Assembly: GCA_964653235.1 (NCBI GenBank)
Contig: CAZZCP010000049.1
Span: forward strand, 1-20,342
DNA: 20,342 bases
From: CAZZCP01 sp964653235
GTDB lineage: Bacteria > Bdellovibrionota > Bdellovibrionia > Bdellovibrionales > UBA840
Direction: 5' to 3'
The notes under the pieces were generated by a model. That model made no database searches and had not been told where the DNA came from. It was given only the letters and a program-made list of their open reading frames with translations. Position numbers and translations under genes: made by a program. Of this stretch, positions 13,907-20,342 are shown one piece after another. Every line of letters begins with the position of its first letter. Position 1 is the first letter of the stretch.

Positions 13907-14713
13907 TCACAAGCTTGCATTTTTTAAGCTGGATGTTATTGGGCGAAATACTTCACTCACTGCTCTATGACTTTGGTTGACTAAGCTTTCTAATACGCTG
14001 TCTTTTTGTACAGGAATAGGGTCGTGGTAGGTCAACTCGACCCTTACTTCTTTGTAAGACAAAAATCTCATCAGGTGCGGAAAAAAAGGCATATCGCCAT
14101 ACCAAAAAATATTGTCTCGATTAGATAGATCGATGGGATTAGCGTCGGCTTGAATATAATTGATTGTTACCGGTAAAATCGGGGTTTCACTAAACAATGC
14201 TGCATTATACAATGGCCTACGAAAACGTATCACTTCTTCTCCATTGGTACTGGTTGCTTCGGGAAAAATCGTTACATTGATTCCATTTTCTAGACTATCG
14301 GTAATCTCATGAATTTCATTTTTAATGTTCTTTTTATTTCTTCTCTCAACAAAAACACAAGCTCCCATTTTACAAATTTCACCGAGAAATGGAGTTTCTT
14401 TCACCTCAACCGAAGTCACATAACAACTTGGAGCTATACTTGAGAGCACAGGAATATCAATATAGGTAAGATGATTGGATACAATTAAAAAGTTTTGCTT
14501 GGAGAAATCTGGAATATTTCCTTTGGTGATGACTTTAATATTTAAGAAATCTGTTACTTTCCTAGCATAAAAAGAGATGTTTTTTGCTAACTCACGACGC
14601 TGCTCCATTGGAGCATTTTTATATTTATTCAATAGCCACAAGCCATTGGCAAAATATTGAGCAAGATAAACTTTAAATACTAAGAGTTTGCGTACTGCTC
14701 TTCTTGAACTCAT
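13907..14713 (-). CDS. 1-acyl-glycerol-3-phosphate-type acyltransferase (PlsC/OlsA-like)
   Basis: This 268-residue lysophospholipid acyltransferase family protein has the catalytic motif NHLTYID (H81, D86, the NHxxxxD box) and FPEAT at 150-154, where the canonical motif has Gly in place of Ala. A hydrophobic N-terminal segment near 10-30 suggests membrane association. AAGGAAAGG precedes the ATG. The gene begins 41 bases inside the OlsB-like gene. In ornithine-lipid synthesis OlsA, a PlsC homologue, adds the second acyl chain to lyso-ornithine lipid made by OlsB; the overlap suggests that role. A plain PlsC role in phospholipid synthesis is the alternative. Confidence 0.88.
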   Translation of the reverse strand: MSSRRAVRKLLVFKVYLAQYFANGLWLLNKYKNAPMEQRRELAKNISFYARKVTDFLNIKVITKGNIPDFSKQNFLIVSNHLTYIDIPVLSSIAPSCYVTSVEVKETPFLGEICKMGACVFVERRNKKNIKNEIHEITDSLENGINVTIFPEATSTNGEEVIRFRRPLYNAALFSETPILPVTINYIQADANPIDLSNRDNIFWYGDMPFFPHLMRFLSYKEVRVELTYHDPIPVQKDSVLESLVNQSHRAVSEVFRPITSSLKNASL

Positions 14714-15500
14714 TCAATGCCTTTCCTTCAAAGTACTTGGTTCGGTATTTTGGGGTGATATTGCTCGTATCTAAAATCGTCAAAAAATCAATACATTGCA
14801 TATCTTCATCCAAAGCAGGTTGGGAGTGAACACTGGCCCCAGCTCGCAAATAAGACTTCAGTAAACCCGGAAGCATCTGAGCAATTTCTTTTTCTTGCTC
14901 TTGGCTCAACTCCACTTCAGGAAGCTTCATTTGCTTCTCTGGAATTGGTAAAATTTCGATTCCGTCTTGTGTGTAGCAATATCTTTTAATGTATTCGAAT
15001 ATTTCAGCCGTTTTTACCAGATCAACCGTCATGATACTTGAGCAACCAAACAAATACTTTGCTTGCGTTTCTACCATATAGGCTGCCAAACCACGCCATA
15101 GTAAATCAAGGCTCCGACCATTGCGATAATCGGGATGGATGCATGCCCGACCCAATTCTAGCTTAACGGCATCTTCAGCCAAGAACTCACTTAGCTGAAA
15201 CTCAGACTCTGAATAGAATTTGTCGGTAAAGTCAGAACAAAGCAGACGATAGGTACCCACCAAAATATTTTTCTCGGTATCAAGAATCAATAAGTGATCT
15301 GCCAAAAAGTCATAAGGGTCGACGTCGTACTGGTCAGTATTGACTCTCTCTGGATAAAATACAGATTGTCTTAGTTTCATTGCCGCAAGTATTTCAGCAG
15401 GATTGTCTGCGGTCTTCACTTCGAACTGTTTAAAGTTCAATGAGATACGAACTTTACAATGAATTTTATCGACAAAATCTAGGCTTGAATAGAAAGGCAT
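14673..15500 (-). CDS. OlsB-like N-acyltransferase (COG3176/GNAT type)
   Basis: This protein of about 275 residues carries the signature LELGRACIHPDYR (118-130, counted from the upstream GTG), then LLWRGLAAY and LFGCSS at 154-159, and a C-terminal part with LRAGASV and a final YRTKYF. These are typical of the hemolysin-like/OlsB family. OlsB joins a 3-hydroxyacyl chain from acyl-ACP to the alpha-amino group of ornithine. The start given is ATG at 15500; an in-frame GTG at 15512 is possible. It overlaps the M20 gene by about 22 bases and the acyltransferase gene by 41, so the three are likely co-translated. The substrate amino acid cannot be read from the sequence; ornithine is the precedent. 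Confidence 0.83.
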   Translation of the reverse strand: MPFYSSLDFVDKIHCKVRISLNFKQFEVKTADNPAEILAAMKLRQSVFYPERVNTDQYDVDPYDFLADHLLILDTEKNILVGTYRLLCSDFTDKFYSESEFQLSEFLAEDAVKLELGRACIHPDYRNGRSLDLLWRGLAAYMVETQAKYLFGCSSIMTVDLVKTAEIFEYIKRYCYTQDGIEILPIPEKQMKLPEVELSQEQEKEIAQMLPGLLKSYLRAGASVHSQPALDEDMQCIDFLTILDTSNITPKYRTKYFEGKALNEFKKSSTQTLSI

Positions 15501-16681
15501 TCTTGACCCCACTTCTGTAAAAACAGGTTGAGGGCTTGCGATCGTGTCTCAATTGTATCAAGCTCAACATACTCATCATAAGTATGCATACCACCTGCTA
15601 CTGGACCAAGACCATCGATCGAAATATTACCTGGATGACTCATATGATTAATATCTGCAGCACCATTAGAATGCTCAGCCTGAACGTATCTGCCCTCAGC
15701 TTGGGTTACTGCATTTTGATAGAACTTCAACCACTTCTCGCTTTTTGGCGTGTACTCAAGAGGAGGACAATCATCCTCCAAGAAATATTCCACTTTAGCA
15801 GACTGGTTTTCATTACAAAAAATATGAGCTTCGTTAAGAACTTTCATAATTTCTTCATGCAAAAGATCACGGTCTTTATAGTTATGAAACCGCGTATCTA
15901 ATTTTGCCTCGATGTCTCCGCAAACCACATTGAACTTATCTCTAGAGCTTCTAATCGCTCCAATATTCAACTTAATAGAGGGCATTTTTTCGCGAATTGC
16001 AAGTAATTTCGTAATCTTACAAGCAAGCTCGTGGGCCGAATTGATCTCTTCGCCATTGGCACGCCCGGCATGGGCCTCTTTGCCCACGACACGGATATTG
16101 TACCAGCGGTTTCCATTTCTCGATGAGATGATACTGGCATTTTGCCGAGCCGGTTCAAAGCCCAAACAGATATCAGTGTCTTCACCCAGCTCTTTGAGTT
16201 TGGGTAAAAATCCAGGAGATCCAATTTCTTCATTGGGAGAGCAGACAAGTTGAATGCAAAAATCAGGATTGGAATTTTGAAAAAATTTTCTAAGACCATT
16301 TAAGGCAACCACAATTCCACCTTTATTGTCGGCAACTCCAGGGCCAATCACCTTATCTTTGATAATGCGAATATCACTTTTAGAATAGGGCTCAAGAACC
16401 GTATCAGCGTGCATAATCATACTGACTTTGTTAGGTGCTCCTGGATTGTAGGTAGCAACCATAAGATCTGCATACTGACGGCCAGGATGCGGTATACTTT
16501 TGATTTTGAAGCCAAGCTTTAAAAGCTCTTGTCGCATATGTGCTTGAACCGCAAGAACTCCAGCCAGGTTTTGCGTGGCCGATTGAATCTGCGAAAGATA
16601 GATCAACTCATCGAGAGACTCGATGTTTTGCTTTTTATAAAATTTGTCTTTTGGAAATACTTTCCTCAATGGAATGAGCAC
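15479..16681 (-). CDS. M20-family metallopeptidase/deacylase (ArgE/CPG2-like)
   Basis: This 400-residue two-metal hydrolase shows MHADT (H91, D93), ADNKGG (D118), NEEIG (E151/E152), FEPAR (E176) and MHTYDEY (H366), giving the complete M20 ligand set. The dimerisation domain starts near GKEAHAGR. The family includes acetylornithine deacetylase, carboxypeptidase G2 and N-acyl-amino-acid hydrolases. It starts at GTG with an excellent AAGGAG 6 bases upstream. It is the first gene of the five-gene operon and overlaps the OlsB-like gene by about 22-34 bases. That position suggests it could supply a free amino acid such as ornithine, or hydrolyse an N-acyl amino acid; this is inference from the neighbours. 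Without a signal peptide it is cytoplasmic. Confidence 0.88.
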   Translation of the reverse strand: MLIPLRKVFPKDKFYKKQNIESLDELIYLSQIQSATQNLAGVLAVQAHMRQELLKLGFKIKSIPHPGRQYADLMVATYNPGAPNKVSMIMHADTVLEPYSKSDIRIIKDKVIGPGVADNKGGIVVALNGLRKFFQNSNPDFCIQLVCSPNEEIGSPGFLPKLKELGEDTDICLGFEPARQNASIISSRNGNRWYNIRVVGKEAHAGRANGEEINSAHELACKITKLLAIREKMPSIKLNIGAIRSSRDKFNVVCGDIEAKLDTRFHNYKDRDLLHEEIMKVLNEAHIFCNENQSAKVEYFLEDDCPPLEYTPKSEKWLKFYQNAVTQAEGRYVQAEHSNGAADINHMSHPGNISIDGLGPVAGGMHTYDEYVELDTIETRSQALNLFLQKWGQECLSIQA

Positions 16682-16803
16682 TTGATCTCCTTTTAATTTC
16701 TAACACATCCCCCAAGAAAATTCCAATTGGATTGGATTCAGATTAGGAAGCTGTTAGCTTTTAGTGTATTAGAGCAAGAATTGACTCGAGTTTCAAGTAA
16801 GAC

Positions 16804-18378
16804 TCAATCGACCTTGTCTGCAATTACACATTTTTCAGCCTCTAAGCCCTCTTTAATGCGATACATTGTGTTTGAGCTATTAGGCCTGGTGTCTGCAGCC
16901 CACTTTGCCTGGTGCGAATCATCCCACCAATAGCTGCCCGTAAGCCCCATTTTATTCAAAGGATTGTAATAAATCGCTTTGAGCTCAAAATAATTGGCAT
17001 TCTCAAAGAAGTGATGCGGCCCATAGGCTTTTTGTTGAAAGAATACCGCTTGAATCAATTGCGCTAAAGTTTTGACCGGCAATTGAGTAGATACCTGAGA
17101 AAACATCTCTGAAAGTCCCGATTGAACTTTTTCAATTTTCGCAAGCAGTTCTGCATTTTCTTCAGCATCTAACTGGCTATTTATCTTCTCTAGGTCTGCA
17201 AGCAAGAGGTCTTCACTAAAAGCATCTATACTTTCTCGATACAGAAGCTGATTTTTGTAGTTCTCAAACTCTGTTTTAAACTGATATCTGCCTTCAGTAG
17301 TTCTGGGCATGATGCCATCTTCCCACAACTGATCGATTAAAGAGAAATAGAAGTAATAGTTCTCATGAATCAAGCGTGTCACTCCTTGGTCACCGTTAAA
17401 ACCTTTGAGGGCATTGAGATAGGTTTTCCAAGAAGGCAACTCTCCAGAGGCACTAAAGTTTGAGATCAAGTCGAAGGCAAACTCTCCGTTTTGATAAAAA
17501 CCAAGAAACGAAAATATATCTGTAGCCCCTTCAGAGCAATATTTATTTTGATTGCTATTGTCAGCATCAACAGCAGGATCTTTTCCAAAAGGATAGTAGG
17601 AGCCAGCAGCAGATTTTTCTTGAGCCAATTGAGCGGCTTCAAGATTGCTAGAACCAGCAGCCAAACTTTCATTTAAAGCCTGGCGAAAGCCCTGCAAATC
17701 ATCAATCAACTGATTGTCATAGCCGAGAGGTTTGATTTTGCGAGCAAGAGCTTTGATTTTCTCTTCAATACCAGGACAATTCTTAAGATCACTATTTTCA
17801 CAACCCAATAGATCGAGACGCGGGCGAAGCAGCAAACTTTGGGCATCCATTTGAGTTAAAGTCGAATAGCTTTGCCAACCTCCATCTAAAACTCGAATTC
17901 TACCTGCAGGCTTGTTGGTTTCAACCACCATTCTGGTGTGAATCATACCTCGTTTTGAATAGAAACTCCCCACATGATCGGGGTGAACAAATCGAAAGTT
18001 TAAAATGATATCTCCAACCTGTGGCTCCACCGCATGCCCAAAAATCTTTTCTCCGTTCAAAATTTGATCGGTAGTTACTTTATCAAAGCGATTCGAAACA
18101 AGAGCTTTGCCATTCGGCTCGGTAAAGGAATTAAGAATATTTTCATAGTGCCGATTGACCTCGAAAAGATTTGAAAAACGAGTCGCATCTGGAGTTCCGT
18201 AAACCGCATGAGTTTTTAAAATACTTTGATAGTGTTCTATGACGGCTTCCTCACTTGGACAGTCAATGTAGTGACCTGAGCCTGCTACTTTTGCAGCCAG
18301 TCTTGCGTTTTCAACTAGGGCAGCATTTCCGGCAAATGCCTGTGTTGCCAATAAAATAAGGGATAGGAAGATTTTCAT
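16804..18378 (-). CDS. Large secreted protein, possible permuted NlpC/P60 (YiiX-like) peptidase
   Basis: This exported protein of about 524 residues has signal peptide MKIFLSLILLATQAFA. The start ATG 18378 fits the signal peptide better than the upstream GTG at 18396. I cannot assign a family with certainty. Features resembling the YiiX/YebB permuted NlpC/P60 fold, where His comes before Cys, are VGDIIL (G122-D123), IHTRMVVE with H147 and E153, and KYCSEGATDIFSFLGF with C281. The gap between His and Cys (about 134 residues) is larger than usual. The rest is helical and unrecognised; residues 300-524 have no named domain. The gene follows the phosphate cotransporter by 35 bases and is likely co-transcribed. 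A wall- or lipid-processing hydrolase is a guess. Confidence 0.6.
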   Translation of the reverse strand: MKIFLSLILLATQAFAGNAALVENARLAAKVAGSGHYIDCPSEEAVIEHYQSILKTHAVYGTPDATRFSNLFEVNRHYENILNSFTEPNGKALVSNRFDKVTTDQILNGEKIFGHAVEPQVGDIILNFRFVHPDHVGSFYSKRGMIHTRMVVETNKPAGRIRVLDGGWQSYSTLTQMDAQSLLLRPRLDLLGCENSDLKNCPGIEEKIKALARKIKPLGYDNQLIDDLQGFRQALNESLAAGSSNLEAAQLAQEKSAAGSYYPFGKDPAVDADNSNQNKYCSEGATDIFSFLGFYQNGEFAFDLISNFSASGELPSWKTYLNALKGFNGDQGVTRLIHENYYFYFSLIDQLWEDGIMPRTTEGRYQFKTEFENYKNQLLYRESIDAFSEDLLLADLEKINSQLDAEENAELLAKIEKVQSGLSEMFSQVSTQLPVKTLAQLIQAVFFQQKAYGPHHFFENANYFELKAIYYNPLNKMGLTGSYWWDDSHQAKWAADTRPNSSNTMYRIKEGLEAEKCVIADKVD

Positions 18379-18413
18379 TTTTACTCTCTCTTTCACCCCT
18401 CCCCTGTATCTTA

Positions 18414-19538
18414 TTAATTACCGAACAAAGTCATGATTGCTGTTGGAACAGCAAAAAAGATCGAAAAGACATAGCCAAATACATAGCGTTTCTTTCCATT
18501 GCTTGTTCTTGCTAACCACTCGGCACAGTGAATGGGAATATTTCTTAAGAAAGGAATTCCGTAAATCACAATTGTACCGTAGGTATTAAACAACAAATGA
18601 ATGATCGCAATTTGTAGGGCTATTGTCGCCGCCTGTCCCGAAATGCCAAGAGCAGCAATTAAAGCTGTAATGCAAGTTCCAATGTTGGATCCCAAAGTAA
18701 ATGGATAGATGTCTTTGAGCTTCAAAACTCCAGTACCAGCCAATGGCACAGCTAGGCTCGTCGTTGTTGATGAAGATTGGACTAATACTGTGACCAGCGC
18801 CCCAGAGGCAATACCAGCGATTGGTCCTCTACCTACAGCTGCATTGAGAATTTCTTTGGCTCTGCCAACCATAAGCTTTTTCAAAAGCTTTCCAATAAAA
18901 GTGATGGAAAAGAAGATGAGAGATAGACCGATAACTGCCATGATCGCACCCGTTGCAACATTGGGAAGGCCTCCCATGATACCTTCAGCCACTTCGATAA
19001 TAGGCTTGGTAACAAACTTTACAGGATTAAAGCCTTTGCCACCACCGATACCCAAACCTGCAAGAGCACCTGTTAGCAATTTCGAACTTTTCTCAAGAAT
19101 TCCAAACTGAAGCTCAAGAGGCAGAAAAATCAATACATTTAAGACATTGAAAAAGTCGTGCACCGTCGCTGCTGAGATCGCCTTTTGAAAATCTTCTTTT
19201 TCTTTGTGGTGCCCCATACTCACAATAGTATTTGTTACAGTCGTGCCAATGTTAGCACCCATAACCATTGGTATCGCAGTTTGAAGAGGAAGTCCTCCGG
19301 CAACCAAAGCAACTATCACCGCAGTCACCGTACTAGATGACTGCACCAGCGATGTTGCAAGAATTCCTATGATCAAACCCGTCATCGGGTTGTTGGCAAA
19401 TGCAAAGAGTGCTTCTGCACCTTCTTTTCCGCCAGATGCTAATTTAAAACCTGCACTCATAAAACCCACTGCTAATAAAATGCAGTAGATGCCGAAGCCA
19501 ACTTTTACCCATGGTAAAATATTATTTTGTTTTGTCAT
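18414..19538 (-). CDS. Na+/phosphate cotransporter (NptA/PNaS family)
   Basis: This is a 374-residue integral membrane symporter. It carries the duplicated family core: SLVQSSSTVTA at 63-73 with GANIGTT at 94-100, then VLVQSSSTTTS at 251-261 with GSNIGTC at 283-289. About eight hydrophobic segments are visible. The two QSSS motifs are the Na/Pi site of the family. The usual C-terminal PhoU-like domain is absent, so this is the short form. The start given is ATG 19538; an in-frame GTG at 19547 is possible, with GAGG just before. The downstream neighbour is the large secreted protein. A 14-base palindrome lies just upstream of the start. Confidence 0.9.
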   Translation of the reverse strand: MTKQNNILPWVKVGFGIYCILLAVGFMSAGFKLASGGKEGAEALFAFANNPMTGLIIGILATSLVQSSSTVTAVIVALVAGGLPLQTAIPMVMGANIGTTVTNTIVSMGHHKEKEDFQKAISAATVHDFFNVLNVLIFLPLELQFGILEKSSKLLTGALAGLGIGGGKGFNPVKFVTKPIIEVAEGIMGGLPNVATGAIMAVIGLSLIFFSITFIGKLLKKLMVGRAKEILNAAVGRGPIAGIASGALVTVLVQSSSTTTSLAVPLAGTGVLKLKDIYPFTLGSNIGTCITALIAALGISGQAATIALQIAIIHLLFNTYGTIVIYGIPFLRNIPIHCAEWLARTSNGKKRYVFGYVFSIFFAVPTAIMTLFGN

Positions 19539-19551
19539 ATAACCCACGCCT

Positions 19552-19565
19552 CATAGTCGACTATG
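19552..19565. promoter_or_regulatory. Palindrome upstream of the phosphate cotransporter
   Basis: CATAGTCGACTATG is a perfect 14-base palindrome ending 13 bases before the ATG, next to the GAGG ribosome-binding site. It may be an operator; the regulator is unknown. Confidence 0.35.
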
Positions 19566-19681
19566 TATAACAGATGGTATTTCGTTTCACTTTGTTAGAA
19601 TATCGTTTCTGAAAGTTTTTTCTGAGCCTCAGTAGCAATCCGCCTTATTTTAGTAAAAAATACATGGTCTTATTCGCGTAT

Positions 19682-20209
19682 TTAGAGAAGTTCTTCAACA
19701 AGCTGATAAAAGTCATCATAAAATAAAATCTCGGGGCGCTCTCTGTAGAAGTTCTCTTGCTTTAAAAAGGCAATATGATCTTTGAGGTGTTGAAAGAAGC
19801 TTTTATAATTATAGATAGCGATTCTCTTATCGTGATAACCCAATTGCGACCAAGTTAGAATTTCAAAGTATTCATCGAGAGTGCCAAGGCCACCAGGCAA
19901 AATTACAAAGGCATCTGATTTTTCATACATCATCCACTTTCGATCATGCATATTCTTGGTGACCACCAATTCAGTAATACCGTGATGAGCGACCTCGTAA
20001 GATATCAGCTTCTCAGGAATGTAGCCATAGACTTTGCGCTTTTGCGATAGCATTTGATTGGCAATTGCCCCCATCAGACCACAATTTCCTCCCCCGTAAA
20101 CAAGATCATGTCCTTGTTCGGCGAGTATGCTTGCCGCTTCTTTTGCAGATTGGATGTAGTGTTCGGCCACAAAATTGCTCGAACCACAAAAAACACAAAT
20201 ATTTGCCAA
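19682..20209 (-). CDS. LOG-family protein (nucleoside 5'-monophosphate phosphoribohydrolase, TIGR00730)
   Basis: This 175-residue protein has the two LOG signatures: YGGGNCGLMG at 38-47 and PGGLGTLDE at 105-113, with MHDRK at 87-91 (catalytic Arg90). It is a Rossmann-like fold that removes ribose-5-phosphate from nucleotides, known for cytokinin activation in plants and for AMP or other nucleotides in bacteria. The start is TTG with AAGG about 9 bases upstream. The length is normal for the short LOG group. It stands alone, divergent from the gene at 20329. The substrate cannot be read from the sequence. Confidence 0.92.
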   Translation of the reverse strand: MANICVFCGSSNFVAEHYIQSAKEAASILAEQGHDLVYGGGNCGLMGAIANQMLSQKRKVYGYIPEKLISYEVAHHGITELVVTKNMHDRKWMMYEKSDAFVILPGGLGTLDEYFEILTWSQLGYHDKRIAIYNYKSFFQHLKDHIAFLKQENFYRERPEILFYDDFYQLVEELL

Positions 20210-20253
20210 TACTTAAACCTTTTTATAAGAACTACTGCCTTTTACCGGAAGTA

Positions 20254-20282
20254 TTTACAAATGCAAGTGATGATGGCATAAA
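20254..20282 (+). promoter_or_regulatory. Candidate promoter of the gene starting at 20329
   Basis: TTTACA (20254-20259), 17 bases, CATAAA (20277-20282). It lies about 47 bases upstream of the ATG at 20329. Confidence 0.4.
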
Positions 20283-20328
20283 TTTCTCACATAGCGATGG
20301 CAAAAAAGCCTATGAGCCTGGAGGTTTC

Positions 20329-20342
20329 ATGACTCGAATATT
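20329..20342 (+). CDS. Start of an unknown gene (cut by the window end)
   Basis: ATG at 20329 is preceded by GGAGG (20320-20324), a perfect Shine-Dalgarno 4 bases away, and by a promoter-like pair. Only Met-Thr-Arg-Ile is visible, so no function can be given. Confidence 0.5.

Noticed and set aside
15967..16299. Alternative minus-strand open frame of 110 codons
   Set aside because: It lies inside the M20 gene, which has complete catalytic motifs.
1..20342. CRISPR array, tRNA, rRNA, prophage or defence island
   Set aside because: No regular direct repeats with spacers, no RNA gene signatures and no phage, transposase, nuclease-island or toxin-antitoxin genes were seen.

Overview
The window reads as a chromosomal segment of a low-to-moderate GC Gram-negative bacterium. 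The best guess is a relative of Bdellovibrio/Bacteriovorax (Bdellovibrionota). This rests on KdsA and an LptF/LptG-type LPS exporter (outer membrane with LPS), a standalone FliG-like protein, a LysM plus TPR-lipoprotein pair, and the style of the proteins. It is inference: no rRNA or other phylogenetic marker is present. A run of 10 N inside one gene shows that this is a draft or scaffolded assembly. Coding density is high. I see no tRNA, rRNA, CRISPR array, phage module or transposase.

Layout. 2-1256: the 3' end of a TPR protein converging on a degenerate response-regulator-like protein. 1379-3433: kdsA followed by an lptF/lptG-family permease (LPS synthesis and export). 3380-4339: dprA, convergent with and overlapping the permease gene. 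4376-7014: a two-gene minus-strand unit, a TPR/coiled-coil lipoprotein translationally coupled (TAATG) to a very acidic LysM protein. 7015-7568: the only long gene-free stretch, holding two nested or long-range inverted-repeat units and promoter-like sequences. 7569-9117: ComEC split into a membrane channel part and a separate exported metallo-beta-lactamase part. 9179-9619: a lysine-rich histone-tail-like protein. 9705-11261: a FliG-like protein downstream of lexA, separated by a spacer with four hairpins. 11422-12039: an rpsD gene outside the usual ribosomal context, ending in a clear terminator.

12096-16681 is a compact five-gene minus-strand operon. In transcription order it holds an M20 metallopeptidase/deacylase, an OlsB-like N-acyltransferase, a PlsC/OlsA-like O-acyltransferase, an M14 zinc carboxypeptidase and an alpha/beta hydrolase. 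The first three overlap one another, which suggests synthesis of an ornithine-lipid-type aminolipid, possibly with a dedicated amino-acid-releasing enzyme. 16804-19538 holds a Na/phosphate cotransporter followed by a large secreted protein with a possible permuted NlpC/P60 signature. 19682-20209 is a LOG-family nucleoside-monophosphate phosphoribohydrolase. A plus-strand gene begins at 20329 and leaves the window.

Themes: envelope building (kdsA, lptF, LysM/TPR, acyltransferases), DNA uptake (dprA, split comEC) and SOS control (lexA with a candidate operator over its own promoter). The most interesting items are the paired RNA-like inverted-repeat units in 7098-7424, the lexA operator with an apparently leaderless promoter, the overlapping M20-OlsB-PlsC genes, the standalone FliG-like protein, and the permease gene whose family-typical N-terminus has no ATG, GTG or TTG start.
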